A stretch of 24,652 nt of DNA from an uncultured Clostridia bacterium (lineage in GTDB: Bacteria > Bacillota > Clostridia > Christensenellales > Borkfalkiaceae), in assembly GCA_904501795.1 (NCBI GenBank), contig CAJGCK010000012.1, positions 1 to 24,652 on the forward strand, given 5' to 3'. Both the position numbers and the translations under genes were made by a program. Of this stretch, positions 1 through 6,684 are shown in pieces (position 1 is the first letter of the stretch; the number at the start of each line of letters is the position of its first letter). The notes below the pieces were generated by a model that was given only the letters and a program-made list of their open reading frames with translations, did not search any database and was not told the origin of the DNA.

Positions 1-213
1 ATAATTTTGAAAGGTAAATTCCCAAGTCCACGGTTCAATCGGGTGAGCGTTAAAGTCAATAATTTTAGCAAAAGACGCTAAAATACCCCACCCCAAAATT
101 GCAAGAAAGCTTAAACTCCAAATAACAATTATAACGAGCATCACGCAATAAAACCAGTCAAACTTGATTTTCATTCCATGATCTTTTTTAAACTTTTTAA
201 CGTTAATTTCCAT
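1..213 (-). CDS. Carbohydrate ABC transporter permease, MalG-like (N-terminal 71 codons, cut by window edge)
   Basis: This is the 5' part of a reading frame that runs off the start of the window. It opens at ATG 213 with a strong GGAGGG ribosome site at 221-226, which overlaps the TAG stop of the preceding permease gene. The visible protein has a short basic cytoplasmic N-terminus (MEINVKKFKKDHGMK), then one hydrophobic segment (about residues 20-50) and the start of an extracellular loop ending near WEFTFQNY. That N-terminus, a first membrane helix leading to an F..NY motif, is typical of the second (MalG-type) permease of sugar ABC importers. The context of a MalF-like permease and a binding lipoprotein directly upstream supports this. 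The EAA loop that would prove the family lies outside the window. Substrate is inferred only from the neighbouring nagA/nagB. Confidence 0.8.
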   Translation of the reverse strand, partial: MEINVKKFKKDHGMKIKFDWFYCVMLVIIVIWSLSFLAILGWGILASFAKIIDFNAHPIEPWTWEFTFQNY

Positions 214-225
214 ATCTATACCCTC

Positions 226-1146
226 CTAATCCTTAGACGGTCCGTATTTGGTCATAAGATATCTACTACCTAAAACTATAGGAAGTGTAACTAACGTTAA
301 ACACATACCAAGAGCTGAAACAATCGGGAATTGTGCTTGACCAGCAGATTTAGTAGTTTTAAATATGTAATAACCAAAGGTTTGTATACGTGGGTCTGCC
401 TTAAGTTCAAAGAATTGGAACAAACCAGGGTCTGAAGTAAGAATACCCGGAAGACCTAAAACGAAGAATTGCATCCACGTAGGATAGAACAGCGGGAATA
501 CTATGCTTATAAACTCTCTAAAGTTATTAGCACCGTCTATTCTTGCCGACTCTAGAACGGAAACGGAAATATCGTTCATAGTACCAACGTAAATTAGATA
601 ACTACCACCAAAACCCAACCAATGACTGTAAGCCCAAACAGTCCAAAACTGAGTGTTAACGTTACCAAGCGGATTTTCAAATCCGGGAATCGCTGAAGGT
701 AGGGCTATACCTACTAATATACGGAATAAAATAGATATAACCATACTGGATATAACGCCTGGCAAGAAGAATAATATCCTTAAAAAGCCCGTCGCAAACA
801 TCTTTCTAAATAAATAGTAAGAAACGAACAACGAAAGCGGTGTACTAACTATAATGCCCGCAAAGAAACTTAACGCCGAGTTCTTTAACATATTGCCTAT
901 TTGGTTTGTCAAAGCCAAGGTTTTATAAACTTGCTCGAATTGGAAAAAACCTGCCCAAACGTAACCGCCAGCATCTAAATCGTAACGTTGAAAAGATAAT
1001 GCAAAACCTTGCAAGTTAACTAAAATATAAAATATCGTAAACTGAACGATAGGATAAGCTAGGATAAGAATATAAAATATAATCCTATCCCATCTTATTC
1101 CCTTTTTTACAGTTTTATATTGAGATAAATCATTACAAACTTCCAT
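226..1146 (-). CDS. Sugar ABC transporter permease, MalF/UgpA-like
   Basis: A 306-residue inner-membrane permease, one half of the channel of a sugar ABC importer. It has a cytoplasmic N-terminus, a first helix around residues 21-45, an outside loop, and further hydrophobic segments from about residue 85 to the end. The family's EAA loop, which docks the ATPase, is visible near residues 199-220 as ESARIDGANNFREF followed by a conserved proline-containing stretch (IVFPLFYP). The start ATG 1146 follows an AGGTGA ribosome site. The gene lies 48 bp after the binding protein and 12 bp before the next permease, so the three are probably co-transcribed. No ATPase gene is seen here; such importers often share one MsiK/MalK-type ATPase encoded elsewhere (family knowledge). 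The exact sugar cannot be read from the sequence. Confidence 0.9.
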   Translation of the reverse strand: MEVCNDLSQYKTVKKGIRWDRIIFYILILAYPIVQFTIFYILVNLQGFALSFQRYDLDAGGYVWAGFFQFEQVYKTLALTNQIGNMLKNSALSFFAGIIVSTPLSLFVSYYLFRKMFATGFLRILFFLPGVISSMVISILFRILVGIALPSAIPGFENPLGNVNTQFWTVWAYSHWLGFGGSYLIYVGTMNDISVSVLESARIDGANNFREFISIVFPLFYPTWMQFFVLGLPGILTSDPGLFQFFELKADPRIQTFGYYIFKTTKSAGQAQFPIVSALGMCLTLVTLPIVLGSRYLMTKYGPSKD

Positions 1147-1194
1147 TTAATCACCTGTAAAAATATTTTTTAAGTTTGATAATTAGATAATTAA

Positions 1195-2982
1195 TTAACC
1201 TAAAAATTCACCAAAAGTAACTTCCCATTGTGTTGCGTCATATCTTTGAGTAAAGCCGTCAAATATATCTTTTGCCGAAATACCTTCTTTTCTCATCAAT
1301 TTTTCAATTGAAGAACGATCTTCCCAACCGATTACACCGCCAACAAAAAGGCTAGTTTCCCAGAAGTACTTGGTTTGAAGCTGTGCTTGACATAATTCAA
1401 AGAAATCGGTAGTAGAGTTAGATTCTACCAAAGTGGTTTTGGGATCTTGTATATAAGACGCAAGCGTTTTACCATAAGACGACAAATCATCGTATATAGG
1501 CGATATATCGTAACTCAACGATTTAGCGGTGCTAGTTGATAGCGTGAATTCACGCAATTGTTCGTCAGTATAGCAGAACTGCAAGAATTTTTTAGCAATA
1601 TTTAATTGATCGTTTGATAAACCTGCTTTAATAAAGCCGTATGCAGAGTGATAATCGTAGAATACGTTGCCTTTACCAACCAAATCAGCCGTAGCTTTTG
1701 GGAAAGGCATGAAACCAAAGTTTCTGTTTTCACGAGACATGCTATCACTGTATTTTTCTACACATTGAGTAAATGCTGAATCGGCTTCTTTATACCAGTA
1801 GTCACCGTCCATAATCATAGCAGCACGTTTACCAAAAATACTTGAGTCTTGTGAAGATTGTAAATAGTTAAGTTGGTTACCGGTGTGCGATACTTGTTGG
1901 TCAACTTTTGATGCAGGGAAATAGCCACCGTTAATTAAACGTTCATAGAAAGATAGTGCGTATGCTCTACCTGCTTGTTGTTTAACCAAATAACCGTTGT
2001 TTTTATTGATTTGAGTGGGCGCTTTAAACGTCATTGAAGAATCAATAATCTTACCTATATCACTTTGTGTATCACTTGAAGTAATCGTTTGATAACTATC
2101 AACTAAGTGAGTAGCGGTACCTTCCATATCGAAATTGATTCTAAATTGTTCAGCACCTTCATAGTCAGCAACTAAACAGTCAAAGAAATAGTTCCAGTAA
2201 CCAACAGCGTGTTCACCCGACCAGCAAAGCGGAACGTATTTTCTGTTAATAAAAGAACACAACTTAAAGAATTCGTCATAAGTTGCGGGCAAACCATCGT
2301 CGTAAGTGCCTGAAATTCCGTCTACGCCCTTAGATAGCGGGGGTTTTTCATCATCAGGAGTATTTTTATAGTTAGGACCAACTATGTTAGTTGCAGTTTC
2401 GTTTAGCCAGTAACCTTCTTGGTTCCAAAGGTCAACGTCAAATGAAATACCCATAACGCCTGCATAGTGAGGAATTGCGTAGTAATCACCAACGTATTCT
2501 CCCTTTTCAGCGTCATAAGTTCCGTTAACTGATTGTAAGAAACTTCTTTGGCTTGAGCTCATCTTGTCTGCAATAGATCTAGTTTCGCCATAAATTTCAA
2601 GTGTTTCGTTAACGATATCGGTTATCGGCGCAAACGACGTTTTTGAATATTGAGTATAACTAACGGTTTCAGTAAACAATACGTCGTATTGGTCGAACAA
2701 CATGTTATCTAGCGTTTGAGTCGGGTGGGTTTTGTCTTTTTCTACCCATACTTGAACGCCTTCTTTTTCGTTTTCAAAACTCGTTGTTGCGTAAAATTCT
2801 TCAAACGCTCTTGCGTGGGTATCCAACCAGTCGGTACCAAAACCACCAGCGTAAGAATAAACTATTAGTTGTGACTTGTTAGCGTCGTACCCTTCTCTTC
2901 CAGAAGGAGCACAACCAACCAAACTAATTGCAGACGTTGCAGCAATTATCATGGTCAATAAAGCACATACAATTTTCTTCAT
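1195..2982 (-). CDS. Extracellular solute-binding lipoprotein of a sugar ABC importer
   Basis: A 595-residue secreted lipoprotein that would capture a carbohydrate outside the cell and pass it to the two permeases downstream. The N-terminus is a lipoprotein signal: KK at positions 2-3, a hydrophobic stretch, and a lipobox LVGC with the lipidated cysteine at residue 24. The mature part has the length and texture of large Clostridia family-1 binding proteins, with aromatic-rich stretches such as AMIMDGDYWY near residue 390 and EFFKLCSFINRKYVPLCWSG near 235-255. A GAGGAG ribosome site precedes ATG 2982. The gene is the first of the transporter operon, and a 347-bp gap separates it from nagB. Ligand specificity is unknown; linkage to nagA/nagB and a nearby fucosidase suggests an amino-sugar-containing glycan, which is inference. 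Confidence 0.88.
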   Translation of the reverse strand: MKKIVCALLTMIIAATSAISLVGCAPSGREGYDANKSQLIVYSYAGGFGTDWLDTHARAFEEFYATTSFENEKEGVQVWVEKDKTHPTQTLDNMLFDQYDVLFTETVSYTQYSKTSFAPITDIVNETLEIYGETRSIADKMSSSQRSFLQSVNGTYDAEKGEYVGDYYAIPHYAGVMGISFDVDLWNQEGYWLNETATNIVGPNYKNTPDDEKPPLSKGVDGISGTYDDGLPATYDEFFKLCSFINRKYVPLCWSGEHAVGYWNYFFDCLVADYEGAEQFRINFDMEGTATHLVDSYQTITSSDTQSDIGKIIDSSMTFKAPTQINKNNGYLVKQQAGRAYALSFYERLINGGYFPASKVDQQVSHTGNQLNYLQSSQDSSIFGKRAAMIMDGDYWYKEADSAFTQCVEKYSDSMSRENRNFGFMPFPKATADLVGKGNVFYDYHSAYGFIKAGLSNDQLNIAKKFLQFCYTDEQLREFTLSTSTAKSLSYDISPIYDDLSSYGKTLASYIQDPKTTLVESNSTTDFFELCQAQLQTKYFWETSLFVGGVIGWEDRSSIEKLMRKEGISAKDIFDGFTQRYDATQWEVTFGEFLG

Positions 2983-3064
2983 ATTTTTTTCTCCTCTCTC
3001 TTTTTGTTTTTTTCAATATATTTAACAACCCTTACTGGTATTCGGGTTGAAAATTCCTAATTTC

Positions 3065-3094
3065 ATTTTAACAAAACAAGATTTTCTTTCGCAA
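3065..3094 (-). promoter_or_regulatory. Candidate promoter of the binding-protein/permease operon, with possible operator palindromes
   Basis: On the minus strand, -35 TTGCGA (3089-3094), an 18-bp spacer and -10 TAAAAT (3065-3070) lie about 80 bp upstream of the lipoprotein start. Three symmetric sequences surround it. A 14-bp near-palindrome TTGATTCGAGTCAA (3108-3121) sits upstream of the -35. TGAAA-N8-TTTCA (3048-3065) overlaps the -10 and start site. CAACCC-N12-GGGTTG (3026-3049) lies in the leader. One or more may bind a sugar-responsive regulator, but none matches a site I recognise with confidence. A second TATAAT on this strand (3138-3144 area) lacks a good -35. Confidence 0.45.
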
Positions 3095-3160
3095 GACAAA
3101 ATTCAACTTGATTCGAGTCAAACTTTCAATTTATTTATTATAATCTATAAGAAGTAAATC

Positions 3161-3322
3161 TTTTACCTTGCGGTAAAATCTTTGCAAAACTATCGTTTTG
3201 CCGTAAAAACTGTCGTTTTTACACTTCAAGTTTGAAATACGGCGAAGTTATCGCTCCTTGTAAACAAAGCGCTAACTTCTTGTATTATATTATATATAAT
3301 GTTTATAAAAAGTATAATATAA
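3161..3322. repeat. Array of consecutive stem-loops filling the nagB / binding-protein gap
   Basis: The 347-bp gap 2983-3329 holds no gene, but about 160 bp of it is almost continuous inverted repeats. H1 is TTTTACC-TTGC-GGTAAAA (3161-3178). H2 is GCAAAAC-TATC-GTTTTGC (3184-3201). H3 is GTAAAAAC-TGTC-GTTTTTAC (3203-3222). A weak TTCA/TGAA hairpin lies at 3225-3236. H5 pairs 3244-3254 with 3269-3279 (10 of 11 bp, one mismatch). H6 pairs ten A/T bases 3285-3294 with 3313-3322. H2 and H3 look like diverged copies with compensating changes in their stems. No clear T-run follows any stem on the nagB strand, so simple termination is not well supported. Function unknown. Confidence 0.6.
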
Positions 3323-3329
3323 AACCTTG

Positions 3330-4097
3330 TTACAGAACGAATTTTGCACTATCGCTATCTAAATATAGCCTTGCAAAATCGTGTGTTCTAAGTGCAGTTG
3401 CGGGGCAATTTGCGTCAATCGTTCCTTCTAACATGCGTTTAACCGCTTCTGCTTTTGTGGACGCAGGAACGGTACAAAACATTGCACTTGCCCTCATTAG
3501 CGTGGGAACGGTTAACGTTAGAGCGTATTCAGGAACATTATCTATGCTTTCAAAACATTTGTCGTTAACTTGTTGGTTACGGCAGGTTTGGTCAAGTTTA
3601 ACCTTTTTAACCCAGTGTTTATCCCAAAAATCTGCAACACCGGGGTCATTAAAAGCGATATGCCCATTTTCACCTATACCTAAACAAACGATATCGGTTG
3701 GATATTTTTGAAGTAATTTGGTGTATCTTTTACACTCACAGTTAATCGAGCAAGCGTCACCTTTAATATGGAAGTATTTACCCGGCTTAAATTCATCAAC
3801 AACCAAGTCTTTAACAAACTTTGCAAAACTTTGCGGTTGCTTAATGCCTATTCCAACGTATTCGTCCATGTGGAAAACGTTTATTCTACCCCAATCAATT
3901 CCCTTTTCTTCTTTCAATGCATTTAAAAAATCGGATTGCGAAGGAGCCGCTGCAAAAATAATATTTACAAAAAGTTTTTCTTCTAACAAATTTTTTGTGT
4001 ACTCTGCAAATTCTTTTGCAACGCATACACCCATGTTGGTCCTATTATCAAATGCCTTAACTAATAATTTGTCTACCGAAAATTCTTTAATAATCAT
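3330..4097 (-). CDS. nagB: Glucosamine-6-phosphate deaminase
   Basis: A cytoplasmic isomerase/deaminase of 255 residues that converts glucosamine 6-phosphate to fructose 6-phosphate and ammonia, the last amino-sugar-specific step before glycolysis. Family marks are the FHMDEYVGI segment near residues 75-83 (the D-E pair used in the proton relay) and LGIGENGHIAFNDPG near 139-153, which holds the catalytic Asp/His region. The C-terminal TVPTLMRASAMFCTVP stretch is also typical. Length fits NagB (about 240-270). ATG 4097 has an AAGGA ribosome site 8 nt upstream. It follows nagA on the same strand but has its own strong promoter at 4200-4228, so it can be expressed independently. Any allosteric control by GlcNAc-6-P cannot be judged here. 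Confidence 0.95.
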   Translation of the reverse strand: MIIKEFSVDKLLVKAFDNRTNMGVCVAKEFAEYTKNLLEEKLFVNIIFAAAPSQSDFLNALKEEKGIDWGRINVFHMDEYVGIGIKQPQSFAKFVKDLVVDEFKPGKYFHIKGDACSINCECKRYTKLLQKYPTDIVCLGIGENGHIAFNDPGVADFWDKHWVKKVKLDQTCRNQQVNDKCFESIDNVPEYALTLTVPTLMRASAMFCTVPASTKAEAVKRMLEGTIDANCPATALRTHDFARLYLDSDSAKFVL

Positions 4098-4199
4098 AGC
4101 AAATTCCTTATCTTTTTTATTTTTTTCTTTAACAAAAATTCAAGAAAAAACTATTTAAAAATCAAAAAAAGTATACCTTGCCCCAATTATGCTTCGTAC

Positions 4200-4228
4200 A
4201 TTATAACATATTAAAATCAATTTGTAAA
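4200..4228 (-). promoter_or_regulatory. Strong nagB promoter with extended -10
   Basis: Minus strand: -35 TTTACA (4223-4228), a 17-bp spacer, and a perfect -10 TATAAT (4200-4205) preceded by TGT, an extended -10. The leader to nagB is about 100 nt and includes the near-palindrome AAGGTATACTT shortly after the expected start site, a possible repressor site. Upstream lie two exact direct copies of tttttgggacta (4277-4288 and 4319-4330), 42 bp apart. The rest of the 295-bp nagA-nagB gap (4098-4392) is very AT-rich with no gene and no clear nagA terminator. Confidence 0.7.
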
Positions 4229-4276
4229 TATCTTTTAATGCTTTTTTTATTTCATTTTGTGCTTTTTTTTGGCAAA

Positions 4277-4330
4277 TTTTTGGGACTAAAAAAGGTATGA
4301 TTTTCGCTATTTTTCGCCTTTTTGGGACTA
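4277..4330. repeat. Pair of 12-bp direct repeats upstream of the nagB promoter
   Basis: The sequence tttttgggacta occurs exactly at 4277-4288 and 4319-4330 (TAGTCCCAAAAA on the minus strand). The two copies start 42 bp apart, about four helical turns, and lie roughly 50-100 bp upstream of the nagB -35. Same-face direct repeats there could be regulator sites. The region is compositionally simple, so chance duplication is possible, but the GGGACTA core is unusual in such AT-rich DNA. Confidence 0.4.
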
Positions 4331-4392
4331 TTTTTATTATTTTTTATTAAAACTTATAAATTTTTAGGTTTTTATGCTTTTTTATGAATTTT

Positions 4393-5535
4393 TTAAAAAA
4401 CTTTTTTCCCGCATAAAATTACGGATTTAATAGACAAATCCTTATCAAACACGGCAACGTCGGCATCATAACCAACTTTGAACGAGCCTTTTTGTAGCCC
4501 TAACAATCTTGCCGGATTTTCTGTAGCCATTTTCACCGCTTTTTCTAGGTGTAATTTAGCCTGTTTTACGCACACGTTTAGCATCATATCCGCAGTGGCT
4601 ATGCTACCTGCAAATCCCGATTTGTCAAACAACTTACACACACCGTCTTCTATAACGCATTTTACTGTGCCAACCGAAGAATATTTCTCGTTACTGCCTG
4701 CAACTTTAAGCGAGTCGGTTACAAGAATAATTTTATCGTTGTCTTTAGTTTTGAAAATTAATTGCAACAATTCGGGCGGAAGGTGTTTGCCATCTGAAAT
4801 TATTTCAATATACATATCGTCGAAAAGGTAGACACACTCCGTCACACCTAAAATCCTAAAACCTTGGTTTCGCGTTATCGTTGAAGTACACGAATACAAA
4901 TGCGTTACTAAATTGCAACCTAATTCGTACGCCTTTTTAATTTCATCATACTTAGCATCAGTATGACCTGCCGACGCAATTATTCCGTGCTCTTTTAAAT
5001 ATTTTGTAAATTTGAAATCGGTATCACGTTCGGGCGCGTAGTCCCAACGTTTTATTATTTTACCAAACCTTTCGATTAAACGAACGTAATCCTTTTCAAT
5101 AGGCTCGGTTATAAAAGATTTATCTTGCGCTCCGCATTGGTTTAGTGATAAATACGGGCCTTCTAAGTGAACGCCCACAAAGTTGTTATAGTCACCCGCC
5201 ATTTCTATTGCTTTTTCAACCTTTTCAAGAGCAGCATAAGTCCGTTCAAAAGTTGAAGAAGTTATCGTTGGCATTATAGAAGTTGCGCCACGGCTTAGTT
5301 GATATTTTGCAGCGGTTAATATACCGTCAACACCACTTTCACAATAATCAAAATTAGACGCACCGTGAGTATGAATATCAAATAACCCCGGCATAACGTA
5401 GTCGGTACCAAAATCTAGCACTTCATCACACGGAACAAGAGAGTTAACCGAAACGATTTTGCCATCTTCAATACAGATATTACCCTCTCTAATCCCGTCG
5501 GGAAAAACTATGTTTTTACTTGTAATTTTTACCAT
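4393..5535 (-). CDS. nagA: N-acetylglucosamine-6-phosphate deacetylase
   Basis: A 380-residue cytoplasmic amidohydrolase that removes the acetyl group from GlcNAc-6-phosphate, giving GlcN-6-phosphate for NagB. Visible marks: the metal motif HTHG (55-58), the GVHLEGPYLS segment with metal ligand Glu125, SAGHTDA with His191, THLYSCTS with His212, SDGKHLPPE (248-256), and LVTDSLKVAG with the catalytic Asp274. The loop usually reading KGAH is here NQCGAQD, and THLFNAM is replaced by THLYSCTS; both are tolerable variants. Length matches the family (about 380). ATG 5535 has a GGAGA site upstream. Together with nagB and the importer it forms an amino-sugar catabolic unit. A close amidohydrolase acting on another N-acetyl hexosamine phosphate is possible but less likely. 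Confidence 0.93.
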   Translation of the reverse strand: MVKITSKNIVFPDGIREGNICIEDGKIVSVNSLVPCDEVLDFGTDYVMPGLFDIHTHGASNFDYCESGVDGILTAAKYQLSRGATSIMPTITSSTFERTYAALEKVEKAIEMAGDYNNFVGVHLEGPYLSLNQCGAQDKSFITEPIEKDYVRLIERFGKIIKRWDYAPERDTDFKFTKYLKEHGIIASAGHTDAKYDEIKKAYELGCNLVTHLYSCTSTITRNQGFRILGVTECVYLFDDMYIEIISDGKHLPPELLQLIFKTKDNDKIILVTDSLKVAGSNEKYSSVGTVKCVIEDGVCKLFDKSGFAGSIATADMMLNVCVKQAKLHLEKAVKMATENPARLLGLQKGSFKVGYDADVAVFDKDLSIKSVILCGKKVF

Positions 5536-5595
5536 ACGATTTTATCTCCAAACTATATTTTTTATTCTTTTTTTAATTGCATTATTTTTTTAAAA

Positions 5596-5624
5596 ATTAT
5601 ATCATATTGTATAAAAAAATGCAA
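5596..5624 (-). promoter_or_regulatory. nagA promoter, overlapping the trmB terminator
   Basis: Minus strand: -35 TTGCAT (5619-5624), a 17-bp spacer and perfect -10 TATAAT (5596-5601), about 55 bp before nagA. The -35 lies inside the last arm and T-run of the trmB terminator, so termination and the next initiation share the same bases. Confidence 0.7.
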
Positions 5625-5655
5625 CCGTAAATACTTTTTTGTTAAGGTTGCATTT
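5613..5655 (-). terminator. Rho-independent terminator of trmB
   Basis: A perfect 10-bp stem (AAATGCAACC 5617-5626 with its complement 5646-5655, loop 19 nt) runs into a stretch of T on the minus strand (5619 down to 5613), 15 bp after the trmB stop. Confidence 0.75.
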
Positions 5656-5670
5656 AATTTATTTGAATAT

Positions 5671-6345
5671 TTAGTTTTGTGTTTTTCTCGTTGCTTTTAA
5701 GGCGTAAATTGGCATGCCTAATTTAATAAATTTATTTTCGTATTCGGTTATTATTTTAACGTACTCATCAGCGCTATCGCTTGTTAATATTTCTACAAAA
5801 TAACCGCACTTAATATAGTTATCAACTGAATAATCAAAAAAATATTTATCATCGGTTTTTTGGTATATCACTCCATCGTCGGTAAGCAGTTTTGAGTAAA
5901 CTTCTAGATACCGCATATTCGTTAGACGCCTATTAGAATAACTTTTTTGCGGGTACGGTGGCGAAAAGTTTAGATATATTTTTGAAATAGATTTTTCTTT
6001 TAAGTACCTTGGCAAATATTCAGCGCCCGTGTTGATATACTTAAGGTTCGTTAGCTTTTCTTTTTCGGCTTTCTCACCCGCAAGCAAAATTATATTTTCC
6101 ATCATCTCTACGGCAATATAGTTCACGTCTTTATGGTTCTTTGAAAGAGCGGTTACAAACGCCCCTTTCCCACAACCTATATCTATTTCAACGGGGTTAT
6201 TATTGCCAAATGCGCTTTCTAAATCTATTATTTTTTTATCTTCTATCGCCTTTTTTACGTTTGACACGTCTCGTTCAATTACAAGAAAATAACTATTGAT
6301 TTTATCTAATCTTTCTCTCAAATGTTTCTTTTTTCGCATTCTCAT
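5671..6345 (-). CDS. trmB: tRNA (guanine-46-N7)-methyltransferase
   Basis: A 224-residue Rossmann-fold enzyme that methylates N7 of guanine 46 in the tRNA variable loop using S-adenosylmethionine. The N-terminus MRMRKKKHLRERL is the usual TrmB opening. The SAM site is VEIDIGCGKGAFV (about residues 52-64), followed by YIAVEMMENI. The family's catalytic/tRNA-binding stretch, normally NFSDPWPKxRHxKRRL, reads NFSPPYPQKSYSNRRLT, so the usual Asp and Trp are changed while Pro and the Arg-Arg pair remain. KTDDKYFFDYS matches the later KTDN motif. Length is normal. The ribosome site is weak. It is divergent from tRNA-Pro(GGG), which is probably coincidence. The product is confidently TrmB-family; full activity on G46 is inferred. 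Confidence 0.92.
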   Translation of the reverse strand: MRMRKKKHLRERLDKINSYFLVIERDVSNVKKAIEDKKIIDLESAFGNNNPVEIDIGCGKGAFVTALSKNHKDVNYIAVEMMENIILLAGEKAEKEKLTNLKYINTGAEYLPRYLKEKSISKIYLNFSPPYPQKSYSNRRLTNMRYLEVYSKLLTDDGVIYQKTDDKYFFDYSVDNYIKCGYFVEILTSDSADEYVKIITEYENKFIKLGMPIYALKATRKTQN

Positions 6346-6372
6346 GTTTTTACGCTCACTTATCTTTTATCT

Positions 6373-6401
6373 ATTTTAACATTATTTTAAAAAACTGTCT
6401 A
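6373..6401 (-). promoter_or_regulatory. trmB promoter
   Basis: Minus strand: -35 TAGACA (6396-6401, 5 of 6 consensus), a 17-bp spacer and -10 TAAAAT (6373-6378) preceded by TGT. It lies about 30 bp upstream of the trmB start and points away from the tRNA promoter, so 6346-6458 is a divergent promoter region. Confidence 0.65.
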
Positions 6402-6419
6402 ATCTTTACGTTAAAATTG

Positions 6420-6448
6420 TTGCAAATTTAAAAAAGTTGTGTTACAAT
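6420..6448 (+). promoter_or_regulatory. Promoter of tRNA-Pro(GGG)
   Basis: Plus strand: -35 TTGCAA (6420-6425), 17-bp spacer, -10 TACAAT (6443-6448). The expected start site is only a few bases before the tRNA 5' end at 6459. Confidence 0.7.
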
Positions 6449-6458
6449 AATACTCGTT

Positions 6459-6534
6459 CGGGGTATGGCGCAGTTGGTAGCGCGCTTGTCTGGGGGGCAA
6501 GAGGCCGTGAGTTCAAGTCTCGCTACTCCGACCA
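6459..6534 (+). tRNA. tRNA-Pro, anticodon GGG
   Basis: A 76-nt cloverleaf read by eye. The acceptor stem CGGGGTA pairs with TACTCCG (one G-T), giving the C1-G72 pair typical of bacterial tRNA-Pro. The D-arm is GCGC-AGTTGGTA-GCGC. The anticodon stem CTTGT/GCAAG encloses loop CTGGGGG, so the anticodon is GGG, reading CCC and CCU. The T-arm contains GTTCAAG. Discriminator A and CCA are encoded. It has its own promoter and terminator and is a single-gene unit. Confidence 0.97.
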
Positions 6535-6543
6535 AATATATTT

Positions 6544-6570
6544 GGCTTAGAATTTTTCTAAGCCTTTTTT
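6544..6570 (+). terminator. Rho-independent terminator of tRNA-Pro(GGG)
   Basis: Perfect 8-bp stem GGCTTAGA / TCTAAGCC (6544-6551 and 6557-6564), 5-nt loop, then six T (6565-6570), 10 bp after the tRNA. Confidence 0.9.
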
Positions 6571-6626
6571 ATTTTTTCTTGCTAGAAGTTTTCTTTTTAT
6601 TTTCATTAGCATTTTTCTTTTTGTTC

Positions 6627-6655
6627 TTGACAAAAAACCACTAATATTGTATCAT
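6627..6655 (+). promoter_or_regulatory. Fucosidase promoter
   Basis: Plus strand: perfect -35 TTGACA (6627-6632), 17-bp spacer, -10 TATCAT (6650-6655). It is about 30 bp before the fucosidase ATG, leaving a short leader that holds an AGAGGTG ribosome site (6674-6680). Confidence 0.75.
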
Positions 6656-6684
6656 TTATATATATAATTCTTTAGAGGTGTTTT

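Noticed and set aside
299..1146. Permease assigned to a specific sugar such as multiple-sugar or raffinose uptake.
   Set aside because: Permease sequence does not reveal the substrate; only the general sugar-importer class is supported.
3232..4158. Two plus-strand frames opposite nagB.
   Set aside because: They are antisense to a clear nagB with intact motifs and have no family-like features.
4098..4199. Riboswitch or glmS-type ribozyme in the nagB leader.
   Set aside because: The leader is A/T-rich with only a short near-palindrome; no conserved core of a known riboswitch could be recognised.
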